Below, piece by piece: positions 15,752 to 23,518 of a DNA stretch of 32,444 bases. Origin of the DNA: Pseudobdellovibrionaceae bacterium (GTDB lineage Bacteria; Bdellovibrionota; Bdellovibrionia; Bdellovibrionales; JAMPXM01); the NCBI GenBank assembly GCA_023701225.1, contig JAMPXM010000006.1, positions 1-32,444 of the forward strand, written 5' to 3'. The notes under the pieces were generated by a model. It was given only the letters and a program-made list of their open reading frames with translations, was not told where the DNA came from and did no database searches. The stretch's first letter is position 1. Every line of letters starts with the position of its first letter. Both the position numbers and the translations under genes were made by a program.

Positions 15752-17295
15752 GAGTCGATCCCCTTGTGTCGAATTGTCGGATTTTCCTTCTTGATCATCT
15801 CGAGGTCATTGTCGACCTTGTCGGCGAACGTGCGGACGCCGTCTTTTCCGGATGCATTCCAGCCTTCCGTTTGTAAAGCGGCTCGGAAGTCTTCGGCGCC
15901 CTGAAAACTCATCCCTTTGGTCCGTCTGAAAGCGGTCTGCATATTGCCGATGCCCCAATTGTGACAGACAGCAACGAGGTCGTAGAAAACGCGCTTTCGA
16001 TCCGCATGCGCGAGGGGGGAATTCGGATCTTTTCGAATGGACGCGATACGCGAAGCCACTCGTGATGAAACCAATTCCCGATAGGCGAGCGTCTGACATG
16101 AGTTTAAGTTGCTGAGACCAATAATCATGTGCACACCGATCGCATCGGGATGCGTGACTGAACATTTCCACGTCGTCGATTTGAAGCGCGTGTATGTGTC
16201 CACTTGAGCTTTGAACGGAGCACACTCGGGTTTGTCGCGGACCGCGTCCCAATATTGGCTGATACCCCAGTTCGGATTGGTGAAGTCCTTGACGGGACTC
16301 GTAGTGAGCTGCATGAAGCCGTTTCCGATGTGGCTCGTCGCATTCATATTCCAGCCGGATTCGTGGTTGATCAGAGCGAAAACGAATTCCGAATCCAAGG
16401 TCAAATGCTCTTTGGACGCGTTCTGCGAGCCCGTCGGATCCATGCATTTGAGCGCGGCATTGGACCATTCGTACAGAAAGTTGACTAACTTTGGAGTCGG
16501 ACAGTGCGGCTGCGCTTCTGGCCGGCCCTGGCGTCGGTTGCCGTTCTGCGGAGTGCTTTCGGGCGAAGCGCACGTACTGAAGTTATTGCTGGAGCGATAG
16601 CTGTGTCCCCGCTGGAGAGACCGAGCGATACATTCGCGCCTTATTTTTTGAAACGGCATGTTCTGCGTGACCAATTGGCTTTCGCCCATGTCGGGATGGA
16701 AAATTTCTTTCAGGCGTGCATTCGCCAATGGATTGAGAACGGACAGTTTCTGCGTGAGTTGCGCGAGCACGCCCATCACATTTTGAGAGCGGCTGCGAAG
16801 AGAGCATGTCAAACAGGTCTCCAAGTCCGCGAGAGCTGCGGCTTGTGCAGTGGGCGAAACGGGGAGTCGGGGAAGTTCCAGGTCCTTTTCGTAGTACCGG
16901 TCCGATCCGTCCAGGCGGCATGCACGCAGGGCGCGCGGGTCTTCGATGCGTCCGAGAAGAGGATCGGTGATGTCAGGGAGTTTGAACTCCGAATTGTGTG
17001 CGAACGGAGTCGCAACTCCCTCTTCGGTATAGTTCACAAAGCAAATCTCGAGGTCACATTCCGGCGTCGTTCGCAGCTTCGTTTCGATATCGACTGCGTT
17101 CGCGGTCGAAGCGATATTTGTGCGAGCGTGTCTCGGAGCGACTGCTTTGACTTTCGTTTTCGGCTTCGCCTTGCCGGATACGGCCTTGCGTTGGGCCGCC
17201 AACGCTAACTCTGGCCAATGCGTGGACAGACCCAGCGTGAACACCGCGGTGAGCAAGACGAGAGTCTGGGTTTTCAATCGAATTCGACCTAACAT
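15739..17295 (-). CDS. Predicted lytic transglycosylase-like (SLT-fold) exported protein
   Basis: A 518-residue protein. Residues 1-34 contain a signal peptide (TLVLLTAVFTLGLSTHWPELALA), followed by a Lys/Ala-rich basic stretch. The N-terminal half has many Cys and is unrecognised. The C-terminal half has an SLT-like core: FALINHESGWNMNA, with candidate catalytic Glu312, then HIGNGFMQLTTSPV and a helical Trp/Tyr-containing bundle. These match the ESxxNxxA and GLMQL signatures of transglycosylases in weakened form. ATG 17295 has no good ribosome binding site. The gene lies 40 bases after the Lgt-family gene on the same strand, and its stop overlaps the next gene, consistent with one operon from ileS onward. 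Confidence 0.7.
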   Translation of the reverse strand: MLGRIRLKTQTLVLLTAVFTLGLSTHWPELALAAQRKAVSGKAKPKTKVKAVAPRHARTNIASTANAVDIETKLRTTPECDLEICFVNYTEEGVATPFAHNSEFKLPDITDPLLGRIEDPRALRACRLDGSDRYYEKDLELPRLPVSPTAQAAALADLETCLTCSLRSRSQNVMGVLAQLTQKLSVLNPLANARLKEIFHPDMGESQLVTQNMPFQKIRRECIARSLQRGHSYRSSNNFSTCASPESTPQNGNRRQGRPEAQPHCPTPKLVNFLYEWSNAALKCMDPTGSQNASKEHLTLDSEFVFALINHESGWNMNATSHIGNGFMQLTTSPVKDFTNPNWGISQYWDAVRDKPECAPFKAQVDTYTRFKSTTWKCSVTHPDAIGVHMIIGLSNLNSCQTLAYRELVSSRVASRIASIRKDPNSPLAHADRKRVFYDLVAVCHNWGIGNMQTAFRRTKGMSFQGAEDFRAALQTEGWNASGKDGVRTFADKVDNDLEMIKKENPTIRHKGIDSCVE

Positions 17296-17335
17296 CGCAC
17301 GCTTTATCGGTCTCGCGCGCGAGGCCGTTGAGGGC

Positions 17336-18175
17336 TTAATGTCTGGTTTTCACCTTTGAATTTTTGGTTTGAACGGATCTTAACTGTTGGAGCGACCACG
17401 CTACGGCGGCAAGGATCGCCAGCAGGCTCAGAATGATCGAGAGACTCCAGCCGCCAAGGGTCGGTCCTCTGTCGTCGCCACGAAACATCTCCATCACGAT
17501 TCGACCAAAGCCGTGCGCCAAGACCCACACGGCGAACAGTAAACCGGGATTCGACAGCCAGATCGGTTGAGACCTCGGGCGCTTGGCTGGAAGTTGCCTG
17601 GTGCGGCGTTTCTCGAGCCAGAGCAATCCGCACATGGTCGAGAGTTCCCAGACGACGGCAAAAGCTTGTGTCGGATAACGAAACTGCGTTCCCGACGCGA
17701 GCGTACAAACCGCGCCATGGCAGCAGCCCGTGAGAAGGCACGCCACCCGACCAAGAGCGTAGCCGCCGGCCGCGATCGGCGCGAACACGTCTAGCCACGG
17801 GCCTAAAGTCCAGCCGCGCCATTTTAAAAATCCCACACCCGCAGCGAAGCCGCCGAGCGCTCCCCCGTACCAAACGAATCCGCCCTCCCAAAACCGCCAA
17901 ACGCGTTGGGGTTCGGCCAAATAAATTTCCGGAGCTTCATAAAGGATATGCAGACCTCGCGCGCCGAGAAATCCAGCGACCATCACGACGAACGCGGTGT
18001 CCATTGTGGTCGTTCGCGGCAAGCCCGCGGCCTCGGATCTTCGACTCAGCCAGATCACGGCAACGCAGAAGGCAAAACTGATGATGAGGTAATACGTGGG
18101 AATCGCAAACGCGTCTCCCTCTTGCAAAACGGGCACTTGCAAAAGGGGCCACCATCCGCTCGTTTCAATCACCAT
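17336..18175 (-). CDS. lgt: Prolipoprotein diacylglyceryl transferase family protein (divergent, GCCHG type)
   Basis: A 279-residue polytopic membrane protein with about seven hydrophobic helices. Lgt transfers diacylglycerol to the lipobox Cys of prolipoproteins. Recognisable landmarks are FLGARGLHILYE, GGFVWYGGALGG, YALGRVACLLTGCCHG and RIVMEMFRGDDRG. Compared with E. coli Lgt, the HGG histidine is Tyr here and the GRIGNFINGE motif reads GRVACLLTGC, while the Arg is kept. This places it with the Cys-Cys Lgt-like subgroup, so its activity is less certain than its family. AGGA lies 7 bases before ATG 18175. It sits between lspA and the SLT gene; ileS-lspA-lgt order suggests cotranscription, with the 98-base gap to lspA containing 15-base repeats. 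Confidence 0.8.
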   Translation of the reverse strand: MVIETSGWWPLLQVPVLQEGDAFAIPTYYLIISFAFCVAVIWLSRRSEAAGLPRTTTMDTAFVVMVAGFLGARGLHILYEAPEIYLAEPQRVWRFWEGGFVWYGGALGGFAAGVGFLKWRGWTLGPWLDVFAPIAAGGYALGRVACLLTGCCHGAVCTLASGTQFRYPTQAFAVVWELSTMCGLLWLEKRRTRQLPAKRPRSQPIWLSNPGLLFAVWVLAHGFGRIVMEMFRGDDRGPTLGGWSLSIILSLLAILAAVAWSLQQLRSVQTKNSKVKTRH

Positions 18176-18200
18176 GTCCAGATCCTCGCAAACAAGGGAC

Positions 18201-18260
18201 CCGTCTCAAGACGCCCTTTCTCAAGGCGCCACATTTCAAAACGTCACATTTCAAAACGTC
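18201..18260. repeat. Four 15-base degenerate tandem repeats in the lspA-lgt gap
   Basis: Plus-strand units are CCGTCTCAAGACGCC, CTTTCTCAAGGCGCC, ACATTTCAAAACGTC and ACATTTCAAAACGTC. The last two are identical and the first two share the TCAAGRCGCC part. The array fills most of the 98 bases between the lspA stop (18274) and the lgt start (18175). Confidence 0.8.
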
Positions 18261-18273
18261 ACAGTGCACGTCC

Positions 18274-18810
18274 TCATGGGGAAACGTCTGCCGTGGGCTC
18301 TCGAAATTTGGAGAATTCGAGGTGGATCAAAATCCCGACGCCGACGACGATACCGATGTCTGCGACATTGAACGCCGGCCAATGGTAACCCTTGACGTGG
18401 AAATCGAGGAAATCAACGACATGGCCTAGGCGAAGGCGATCGATGTAGTTGCCAATCGCGCCGCCGAAAACCGAGGAGAGAGCCACGATACCGGCGCGAT
18501 CGCTATCGGCGAAAGTTCGCATCAGGGCCAGAATGACGAGCAAGGCGATGGGTGGCATGCTCAAAAAGAAAATTCGACGCAATTCATCCTTCGCCTGCGA
18601 AGCATCGTCGCCCCTGGCGAAAATACCGAACGCAGCACCCGTGTTATGCACGTGCGTGACGTTGAAAAAACCAGGGATGACGACGATATCTTCCGCCGCT
18701 TGATATTCGGTCGGCGGCTCCAGGTGGGTCAGGACCCACATTTTCGTCAATTGATCCGCCGTGATCACCGCGCCGGCGATCGCGCACAAAAGCAAATACT
18801 TGATTTTCAT
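18274..18810 (-). CDS. lspA: Lipoprotein signal peptidase (signal peptidase II)
   Basis: A 178-residue inner-membrane aspartyl protease that cleaves signal peptides from lipidated prolipoproteins. It has four hydrophobic segments and the family motifs ITADQLTK, NTGAAFGI, GGAIGNYIDR, VVDFLDF and FNVADIGI. The expected catalytic pair is D133 (VVDF) and D151 (NVAD). The start ATG 18810-18808 overlaps the ileS stop in an ATGA arrangement; an earlier in-frame ATG at 18837 would lie inside ileS. An insertion of about 12 charged residues (ARGDDASQAKDEL) in the periplasmic loop is a little unusual. ileS-lspA coupling is common in bacteria. It supports maturation of the lipoproteins seen in this window. 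Confidence 0.95.
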   Translation of the reverse strand: MKIKYLLLCAIAGAVITADQLTKMWVLTHLEPPTEYQAAEDIVVIPGFFNVTHVHNTGAAFGIFARGDDASQAKDELRRIFFLSMPPIALLVILALMRTFADSDRAGIVALSSVFGGAIGNYIDRLRLGHVVDFLDFHVKGYHWPAFNVADIGIVVGVGILIHLEFSKFREPTADVSP

Positions 18811-21596
18811 GCCAGAGCCTTCGCGCATTTGGGGCAAACGCCGGGGAAGCGAGCGTCCGAGCCGGTCTTCTCGTCGAAGTACCAGCAGCGCTCACACTTC
18901 TCGCCGCTCGCTTGACCAGTTCTTACGAAATAGCTTCCCATTTTCAGTTCCACTTGGGAAACGATAAAAAACTCGCTGAGCAGGCTTTCATGGCGTTTGA
19001 GCGTTTCGCCGCGCAGTCCGTCGGCGGTCACGGTGACTTTCGCATCCAGACCGCTGCCGATGACTTTCTCACGTCGCAGCTCTTCCAGAGATTTTGAAAC
19101 ATCGGCCCGGACCTCAAAGAGCTGGGCGATGTCGCTAGCGAGTTTCTCGTCGTCCCATTCCGGTCGCGGACGAGGCATGTCGGTCAGGAATACGCTTTCC
19201 GCTTTTTTGCCTGGAATGTAGCTCCACGTCTCCTCGGCGAGGAACGACGTGATCGGCGCCATGAGCCGCGTCAGATGGTCGAGCAACGTGTACAGAACCG
19301 TCTGGGCGGAGCGGCGTTCGATGCCGTCTTTTTTCCAAGTGTAGAGGCGGTCCTTGAGCATGTCGAGGTAGCCGGCCGAGAGGTCCACGGTGAAGAACAA
19401 GTTGAGCGCGTGGTACACCTTATAGAACTCGTAGGCTTCGAAACCGTCATGGACCGTGCGGATCAGTTCGTTCAAACGGCCCATCGCCCAGCGATCCAGA
19501 GGCGTCAACTTTTCAAACGGAACCATGTGCTGAGTGGGATCGAAGTCCGGGATATTGCCGAGCAGGAAACGCATTGTATTGCGGAAGCGCCGATAGGTTT
19601 CCGTGACCCGCGCGAAACCTTCTTCATTAGCCGATGTGTCTTGACCGAAGTCCTCGTGCGCCGCCCACAGGCGCAAGATCTCGGCGCCTTGCTTGGTCCA
19701 TACCTTTTCCGGTTCGACGGCATTGCCGGCCGATTTGCTCATCTTCACGCCTTTGGAAACGAGAACGAAGCCGTGCGTGACGAGCGAACGAAACGGTGTT
19801 TCTCCGTGCGAGCCGAGAGCCGAAAGCAGCGAGGTCTGGAACCATCCGCGATGCTGGTCGCTTCCCTCGAGATAAATGTCGGCGGGAACCTTCAAGCCTT
19901 TGCGCCGTTTCTGAACGGCCGCATGGCACACGCCCGAGTCAAACCACACGTCGAGAATGTCGAGACCGCGGCGGAATTCCGTGTGACCGCAAGATCCGCA
20001 TGCATGACCTTTTGTGAATTCGCTCTCCGGGTGGCGATGATAGGCTTCGATACCATCTTCTTTTTCCATCGCATCGGCGACGCGGTTCATGACATCTGCG
20101 TCGGCCAGGGCCCAATCGCACTTTTTGCAATAAAAGACTGGGATCGGCACACCCCAAATCCGCTGGCGCGAGAGCACCCAGTCAGGGCGATTTTCAACCA
20201 TTCCTCGCAGGCGGTTTTCCCCCCATTCAGGAATGAACTTGATCTCGCGTACGATTTTGAGCGCCTTGTCGCGAATGTTGTATTCTTTTTTGTCCATCGC
20301 CATGAACCACTGCGCGGTCGCGCGGAACATGAGCGGTGTTTTCGATCGCCAATTGTGCGGGTACTGGTGTTCGAACATCTTGTGAGCGAGCAGCTTGCCG
20401 TCGGCCTTGAGGCGTTCGACGACGAGAGTGTTCACATCCCAAATGCTTTGTCCTTCGTACTCAGGCACGTCTTTCGTGTATCGGCCAGCGGGATCGACCG
20501 GGCTATAGATCTTCAAACCGTACTTCAGGCCAACCTGATAGTCTTCTTGGCCGTGGCCAGGTGCTGTGTGCACGATGCCGGTGGCGTCCATCGTGACATG
20601 ATCGCCCAGCACGAACAGCGAGGGACGATCATAAAACGGATGACGGGCCTCCATGCGTTCGAGGTCGGTCCCTTTGACTGTGACGCCGATGGAAACCAGT
20701 GAGAGTCCGGTTTCTTTTTCCACCGACTCCTTGAGGTCGCGCGCGATCATCAAAATGTCGCTGCCGCTGTCGAAGAATTCATAAACAAAATCCGGATGAA
20801 CCGCGACGCCGAGATTGGCGGGTAAAGTCCACGGTGTTGTGGTCCATATGACAACCGAGACGGGTTTTGCGTTCGCGGCTTTGGCGAGAATCGGACTCAG
20901 TTTCTCCAAGCCGGATTTCATAGCGAACTTCACAAAGATCGAGTGCGATGTTTTCGGGTGATACTCGACTTCCGCTTCGGCCAGAGCCGTCTGCATCGCC
21001 GGACACCAATACACCGGCTTTTCGCCGCGATAGAGGACGCCGTTCTTCAAGGCGCGCGCAAGTTCACGAACCTCTTCGGCTTCGTACTCCGCTTGCATCG
21101 TCAGATAGGGATTTTGCCAATCCGCGAGAATGCCCAGCCGCACGAACTGTTCGCGCTGCTTGTCGATCCACTTGTTCGCTTCTTGGCGACACAGCGCGCG
21201 GATGTCTGCATCGGTTTTCTCTTTCCGTTTCGGGCCGAGCTCTTTGGTGACCTTGTGTTCGATCGGCAACCCATGACAGTCCCAACCGGGGATGAACACG
21301 GCCGAATGACCCGACATGTTTTTATACTTGATCACGAAGTCTTTGAGGCACTTGTTGAGAACGTGGCCGATGTGAATATTGCCGTTGGCGTAGGGTGGGC
21401 CATCGGGCATCGAAAAGTTCGGCCGGCCATCGTTCTTGGCGAGGATGCGTTCGTAGAGCTTTGTCCGCGTCCATTCGGCGATCATCTGCGGCTCGCGCTC
21501 AGGTAAATTCCCTTTCATCGGGAACTCAGTCGCTGGCAGCTGGATGGTGTCTTTATAGTTGGGCTTCTCTGGTGGCGTCTGCGAGGTCGTAGACAC
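18807..21596 (-). CDS. ileS: Isoleucyl-tRNA synthetase
   Basis: A class I aminoacyl-tRNA synthetase of about 929 residues that charges tRNA-Ile, with an editing domain against Val. Signatures are GNIHIGHVLNK (HIGH about residues 75-78), GWDCHGLPIE, WTTTPWTLPAN in the editing domain, WFDSG, and KMSKSAGN (K about 618). The C-terminus has the zinc-binding CERCW...CPKC of the bacterial type. Start: GTG 21596-21594 has GGAG 6 bases upstream, whereas GTG 21608 lacks one; either is possible. The stop overlaps lspA by ATGA. It is full length compared with E. coli IleS (938 residues). Confidence 0.97.
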   Translation of the reverse strand: MSTTSQTPPEKPNYKDTIQLPATEFPMKGNLPEREPQMIAEWTRTKLYERILAKNDGRPNFSMPDGPPYANGNIHIGHVLNKCLKDFVIKYKNMSGHSAVFIPGWDCHGLPIEHKVTKELGPKRKEKTDADIRALCRQEANKWIDKQREQFVRLGILADWQNPYLTMQAEYEAEEVRELARALKNGVLYRGEKPVYWCPAMQTALAEAEVEYHPKTSHSIFVKFAMKSGLEKLSPILAKAANAKPVSVVIWTTTPWTLPANLGVAVHPDFVYEFFDSGSDILMIARDLKESVEKETGLSLVSIGVTVKGTDLERMEARHPFYDRPSLFVLGDHVTMDATGIVHTAPGHGQEDYQVGLKYGLKIYSPVDPAGRYTKDVPEYEGQSIWDVNTLVVERLKADGKLLAHKMFEHQYPHNWRSKTPLMFRATAQWFMAMDKKEYNIRDKALKIVREIKFIPEWGENRLRGMVENRPDWVLSRQRIWGVPIPVFYCKKCDWALADADVMNRVADAMEKEDGIEAYHRHPESEFTKGHACGSCGHTEFRRGLDILDVWFDSGVCHAAVQKRRKGLKVPADIYLEGSDQHRGWFQTSLLSALGSHGETPFRSLVTHGFVLVSKGVKMSKSAGNAVEPEKVWTKQGAEILRLWAAHEDFGQDTSANEEGFARVTETYRRFRNTMRFLLGNIPDFDPTQHMVPFEKLTPLDRWAMGRLNELIRTVHDGFEAYEFYKVYHALNLFFTVDLSAGYLDMLKDRLYTWKKDGIERRSAQTVLYTLLDHLTRLMAPITSFLAEETWSYIPGKKAESVFLTDMPRPRPEWDDEKLASDIAQLFEVRADVSKSLEELRREKVIGSGLDAKVTVTADGLRGETLKRHESLLSEFFIVSQVELKMGSYFVRTGQASGEKCERCWYFDEKTGSDARFPGVCPKCAKALA

Positions 21597-21632
21597 TGGG
21601 CTCTCCACGGAAAATAAGAAGTGGAAAAGCTC

Positions 21633-22448
21633 TTAAGTTAGCAGGTTTCTGACCTTTTTGTAAGCGAGTGCGACCATCATATTGAGGACCTCGGTATCCG
21701 AGCTCAGATTTAGCGCCGTTTTGACTTCCTGAATCATGGCCTGGGAACTCGCATTGAGCTGTTCTACGGGAGAGCCGCCTGCGGCCGAGGTCACGGTCAC
21801 GGTCGTCGTCGTTGCCGTCGAAGTCGTCGTCGCTGTCGCGGCGACAGACGAATTGACAGACGAATTGACAGACGAACTGACGGACGGGCCGGCAGACGGG
21901 CCTGTCATCGGGCCCGATGACAGGCCGACGGAGGAAACCGAGGGCGACACGTTCGAATGACCGGGCGAATGACCTATCGGTGCGGCCGCCGTTGCGGGAG
22001 ACGCCAGAATCGGCTTAGCCATCGGAGCTTGGAAGCTCGAAGGCGCAGGCGTGGCTTCACGTGGCCTCGGCCCAAGTTCAAGCGCAGTAGGCAAGGGGAC
22101 CGCGGGACGAAACTGTGGTCGCGATTGTGGCGAGAGTTGGTGGGGCCTTGGCACTTGGGATTCGAGAATCGGAGTCGCAAGCGTCTCGCCGGGCTCGCTA
22201 CGATCGAACTGTTTTAAGCCTTCAGCGAGGTTTTTTAAGTCATTGACGAAATTTTGGGATGTCACAGGAGCGTCAGCCTCCGGGGATGCATGACCGTAGC
22301 GTTGCGCGCGCAAATAAAGCCCGACCAGCGCATCTGGTGATTGCGCGAGCCTTTTGATCGATTCCGGCTGGCTTTGCAGCCAGTTGAACGCGACCGCGAG
22401 GATCTCTCGCGTGTAAGCTTGAGGAGGCAATGTCGGGCCATTCGCCAT
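21633..22448 (-). CDS. Hypothetical protein with a long low-complexity linker
   Basis: A 271-residue protein of unknown function. Start ATG 22448 (MANGPTLPPQ) is chosen over an upstream TTG (22487), though neither has a good ribosome binding site. Two helical ends frame a disordered middle: residues about 8-60 (YTREILAVAFNWLQSQP and RLAQSPDALVGLYLRAQ) and the last 45 or so (SSDTEVLNMMVALAYKKVRNLL). The latter resembles a ribbon-helix-helix or dimerisation segment but I cannot assign it. The centre is Pro/Ala/Ser/Thr-rich, with SVNSS-type repeats encoded by 12-base DNA repeats. No signal peptide is seen. It lies directly upstream of ileS, 36 bases away, and may share its transcript. Confidence 0.65.
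   Translation of the reverse strand: MANGPTLPPQAYTREILAVAFNWLQSQPESIKRLAQSPDALVGLYLRAQRYGHASPEADAPVTSQNFVNDLKNLAEGLKQFDRSEPGETLATPILESQVPRPHQLSPQSRPQFRPAVPLPTALELGPRPREATPAPSSFQAPMAKPILASPATAAAPIGHSPGHSNVSPSVSSVGLSSGPMTGPSAGPSVSSSVNSSVNSSVAATATTTSTATTTTVTVTSAAGGSPVEQLNASSQAMIQEVKTALNLSSDTEVLNMMVALAYKKVRNLLT
21843..21902. repeat. Five 12-base tandem repeats inside the linker-rich gene
   Basis: Plus-strand units GACAGACGAATT (twice), GACAGACGAACT, GACGGACGGGCC and GGCAGACGGGCC run in phase, encoding the SVNSS/SAGPS part of the minus-strand protein. Confidence 0.75.
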
Positions 22449-22572
22449 AGAGGGAGCGAAATTACAGGTGCTGAAAGGGCCGAGCAAACGAAAAGCTCGA
22501 TGTGATGATCAATTCAGCACACCAAAAGAAAAACTTCGCGCGCCGAAAAAATCTATGATTGACATAAGTTAC

Positions 22573-22601
22573 ATCTCTTCTCCGTTTTATGGGGAAGAGA
22601 T
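22573..22601. repeat. Inverted repeat, hairpin A
   Basis: ATCTCTTCTCC pairs with GGGGAAGAGAT (11 positions, one G-T) around GTTTTAT. On the minus strand it lies 69 bases after the stop of the 22673-23227 gene, just beyond hairpin B. No immediate U-tract follows; a T-rich stretch starts about 18 bases on. Confidence 0.6.
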
Positions 22602-22604
22602 ATC

Positions 22605-22643
22605 CACATTCGGTGTGCTTAAACTATAAGCACACCGAATGTG
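22605..22643. repeat. Perfect 17-bp inverted repeat, hairpin B
   Basis: CACATTCGGTGTGCTTA and TAAGCACACCGAATGTG are exact reverse complements around an AACTA loop, 29 bases after the minus-strand gene stop at 22673. There is no U-tract on either strand, so it may be an unusual terminator, a processing site or a protein-binding site. Confidence 0.8.
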
Positions 22644-22672
22644 CAACAGATGTTCGCCGGACGAGCCGTGTC

Positions 22673-23227
22673 TTATCGCCTCTGCGAAGGAGCCGCGTAC
22701 AATTGATTGAAGGGCAATCCGCGGAAATAGGACGTATATGTGAGGTTTCTGGGATCGTTCGCCTTTTTCAACGTGTATTTCACTTCAACCGGGTATGGGT
22801 TCGTATCCGCCACGCTCTCGCATTGGCTCGCGCTGCGATCCACGATCGAGAGAATTTCCAAATTGCCGCCCACCGAACGTTGATCGTTTTTGGCAACGTA
22901 ACGAATCGTTCCGCAACCGCCATCCGTTTTGACTTGCACGATCTGAAATCGAACGATCCGCGGCATCGGACGAACGACGGCGGGACAAATTTGACCAGGA
23001 GGGCAGTAGGGAATGTCGGAATCCAGAACAAGCGTTGCTGCTTTGGATACGACATTGATGGAGACGTGACCGATTTGGAAATCAGGATAGTTGAGTCGCT
23101 CGTCGATGTGGATTTCCGCGAATTGCGAGATTCTCGTGAATGTATCGGGATGCAGGCTGCGCGCGAATGAGGACGTTGAAACCAACAGCGATAGCGCAAC
23201 GAGGGCAACGCGGATCGAATTTATCAT
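22673..23227 (-). CDS. Small exported protein of unknown function
   Basis: A 184-residue protein. ATG 23227 is chosen because AGGAG lies 7 bases upstream and a clean signal peptide follows (MINSIRVALVALSLLVSTSSFA); a frame extending to 23305 adds a non-signal N-terminus. The mature part is beta-rich, with Cys in PYCPPGQICP, GGCGT and SQCES, suggesting disulfides in the periplasm. I recognise no family. It is bounded by long hairpins on both sides and appears to be a single-gene transcript. Confidence 0.7.
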   Translation of the reverse strand: MINSIRVALVALSLLVSTSSFARSLHPDTFTRISQFAEIHIDERLNYPDFQIGHVSINVVSKAATLVLDSDIPYCPPGQICPAVVRPMPRIVRFQIVQVKTDGGCGTIRYVAKNDQRSVGGNLEILSIVDRSASQCESVADTNPYPVEVKYTLKKANDPRNLTYTSYFRGLPFNQLYAAPSQRR

Positions 23228-23461
23228 TTCAAAACTCCTGAAAAAGTCCCGCAGGACTGGATGATGTTTGAGATCGGAACTCGGCATGAGCAAGCGGCGG
23301 GCCACGCGGAGTGCGCGTCAGTCTGCCTGAGTGAGGAGGTACTGACCGCCCGGGCTCTTTGTGGATTCGATCTGAAGATGGGACGATATAAAAATTATTT
23401 AGTGTCGTGAGATCGAGAGGCGAGGGAGAAGGTCTCAATTCGGGCCGAAGGTTCCAGTTTG

Positions 23462-23492
23462 GGATGAGGCTCGCGGCCAGCGAGCCTCATCC
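23462..23492. repeat. Perfect 13-bp inverted repeat after the response regulator gene
   Basis: GGATGAGGCTCGC and GCGAGCCTCATCC flank a GGCCA loop, starting 27 bases past the minus-strand stop at 23519. Position suggests a terminator for the histidine-kinase/response-regulator operon, but no U-tract follows on either strand. Confidence 0.6.
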
Positions 23493-23518
23493 TCAGCCGC
23501 ATTCTCGGGAGGCAGACC

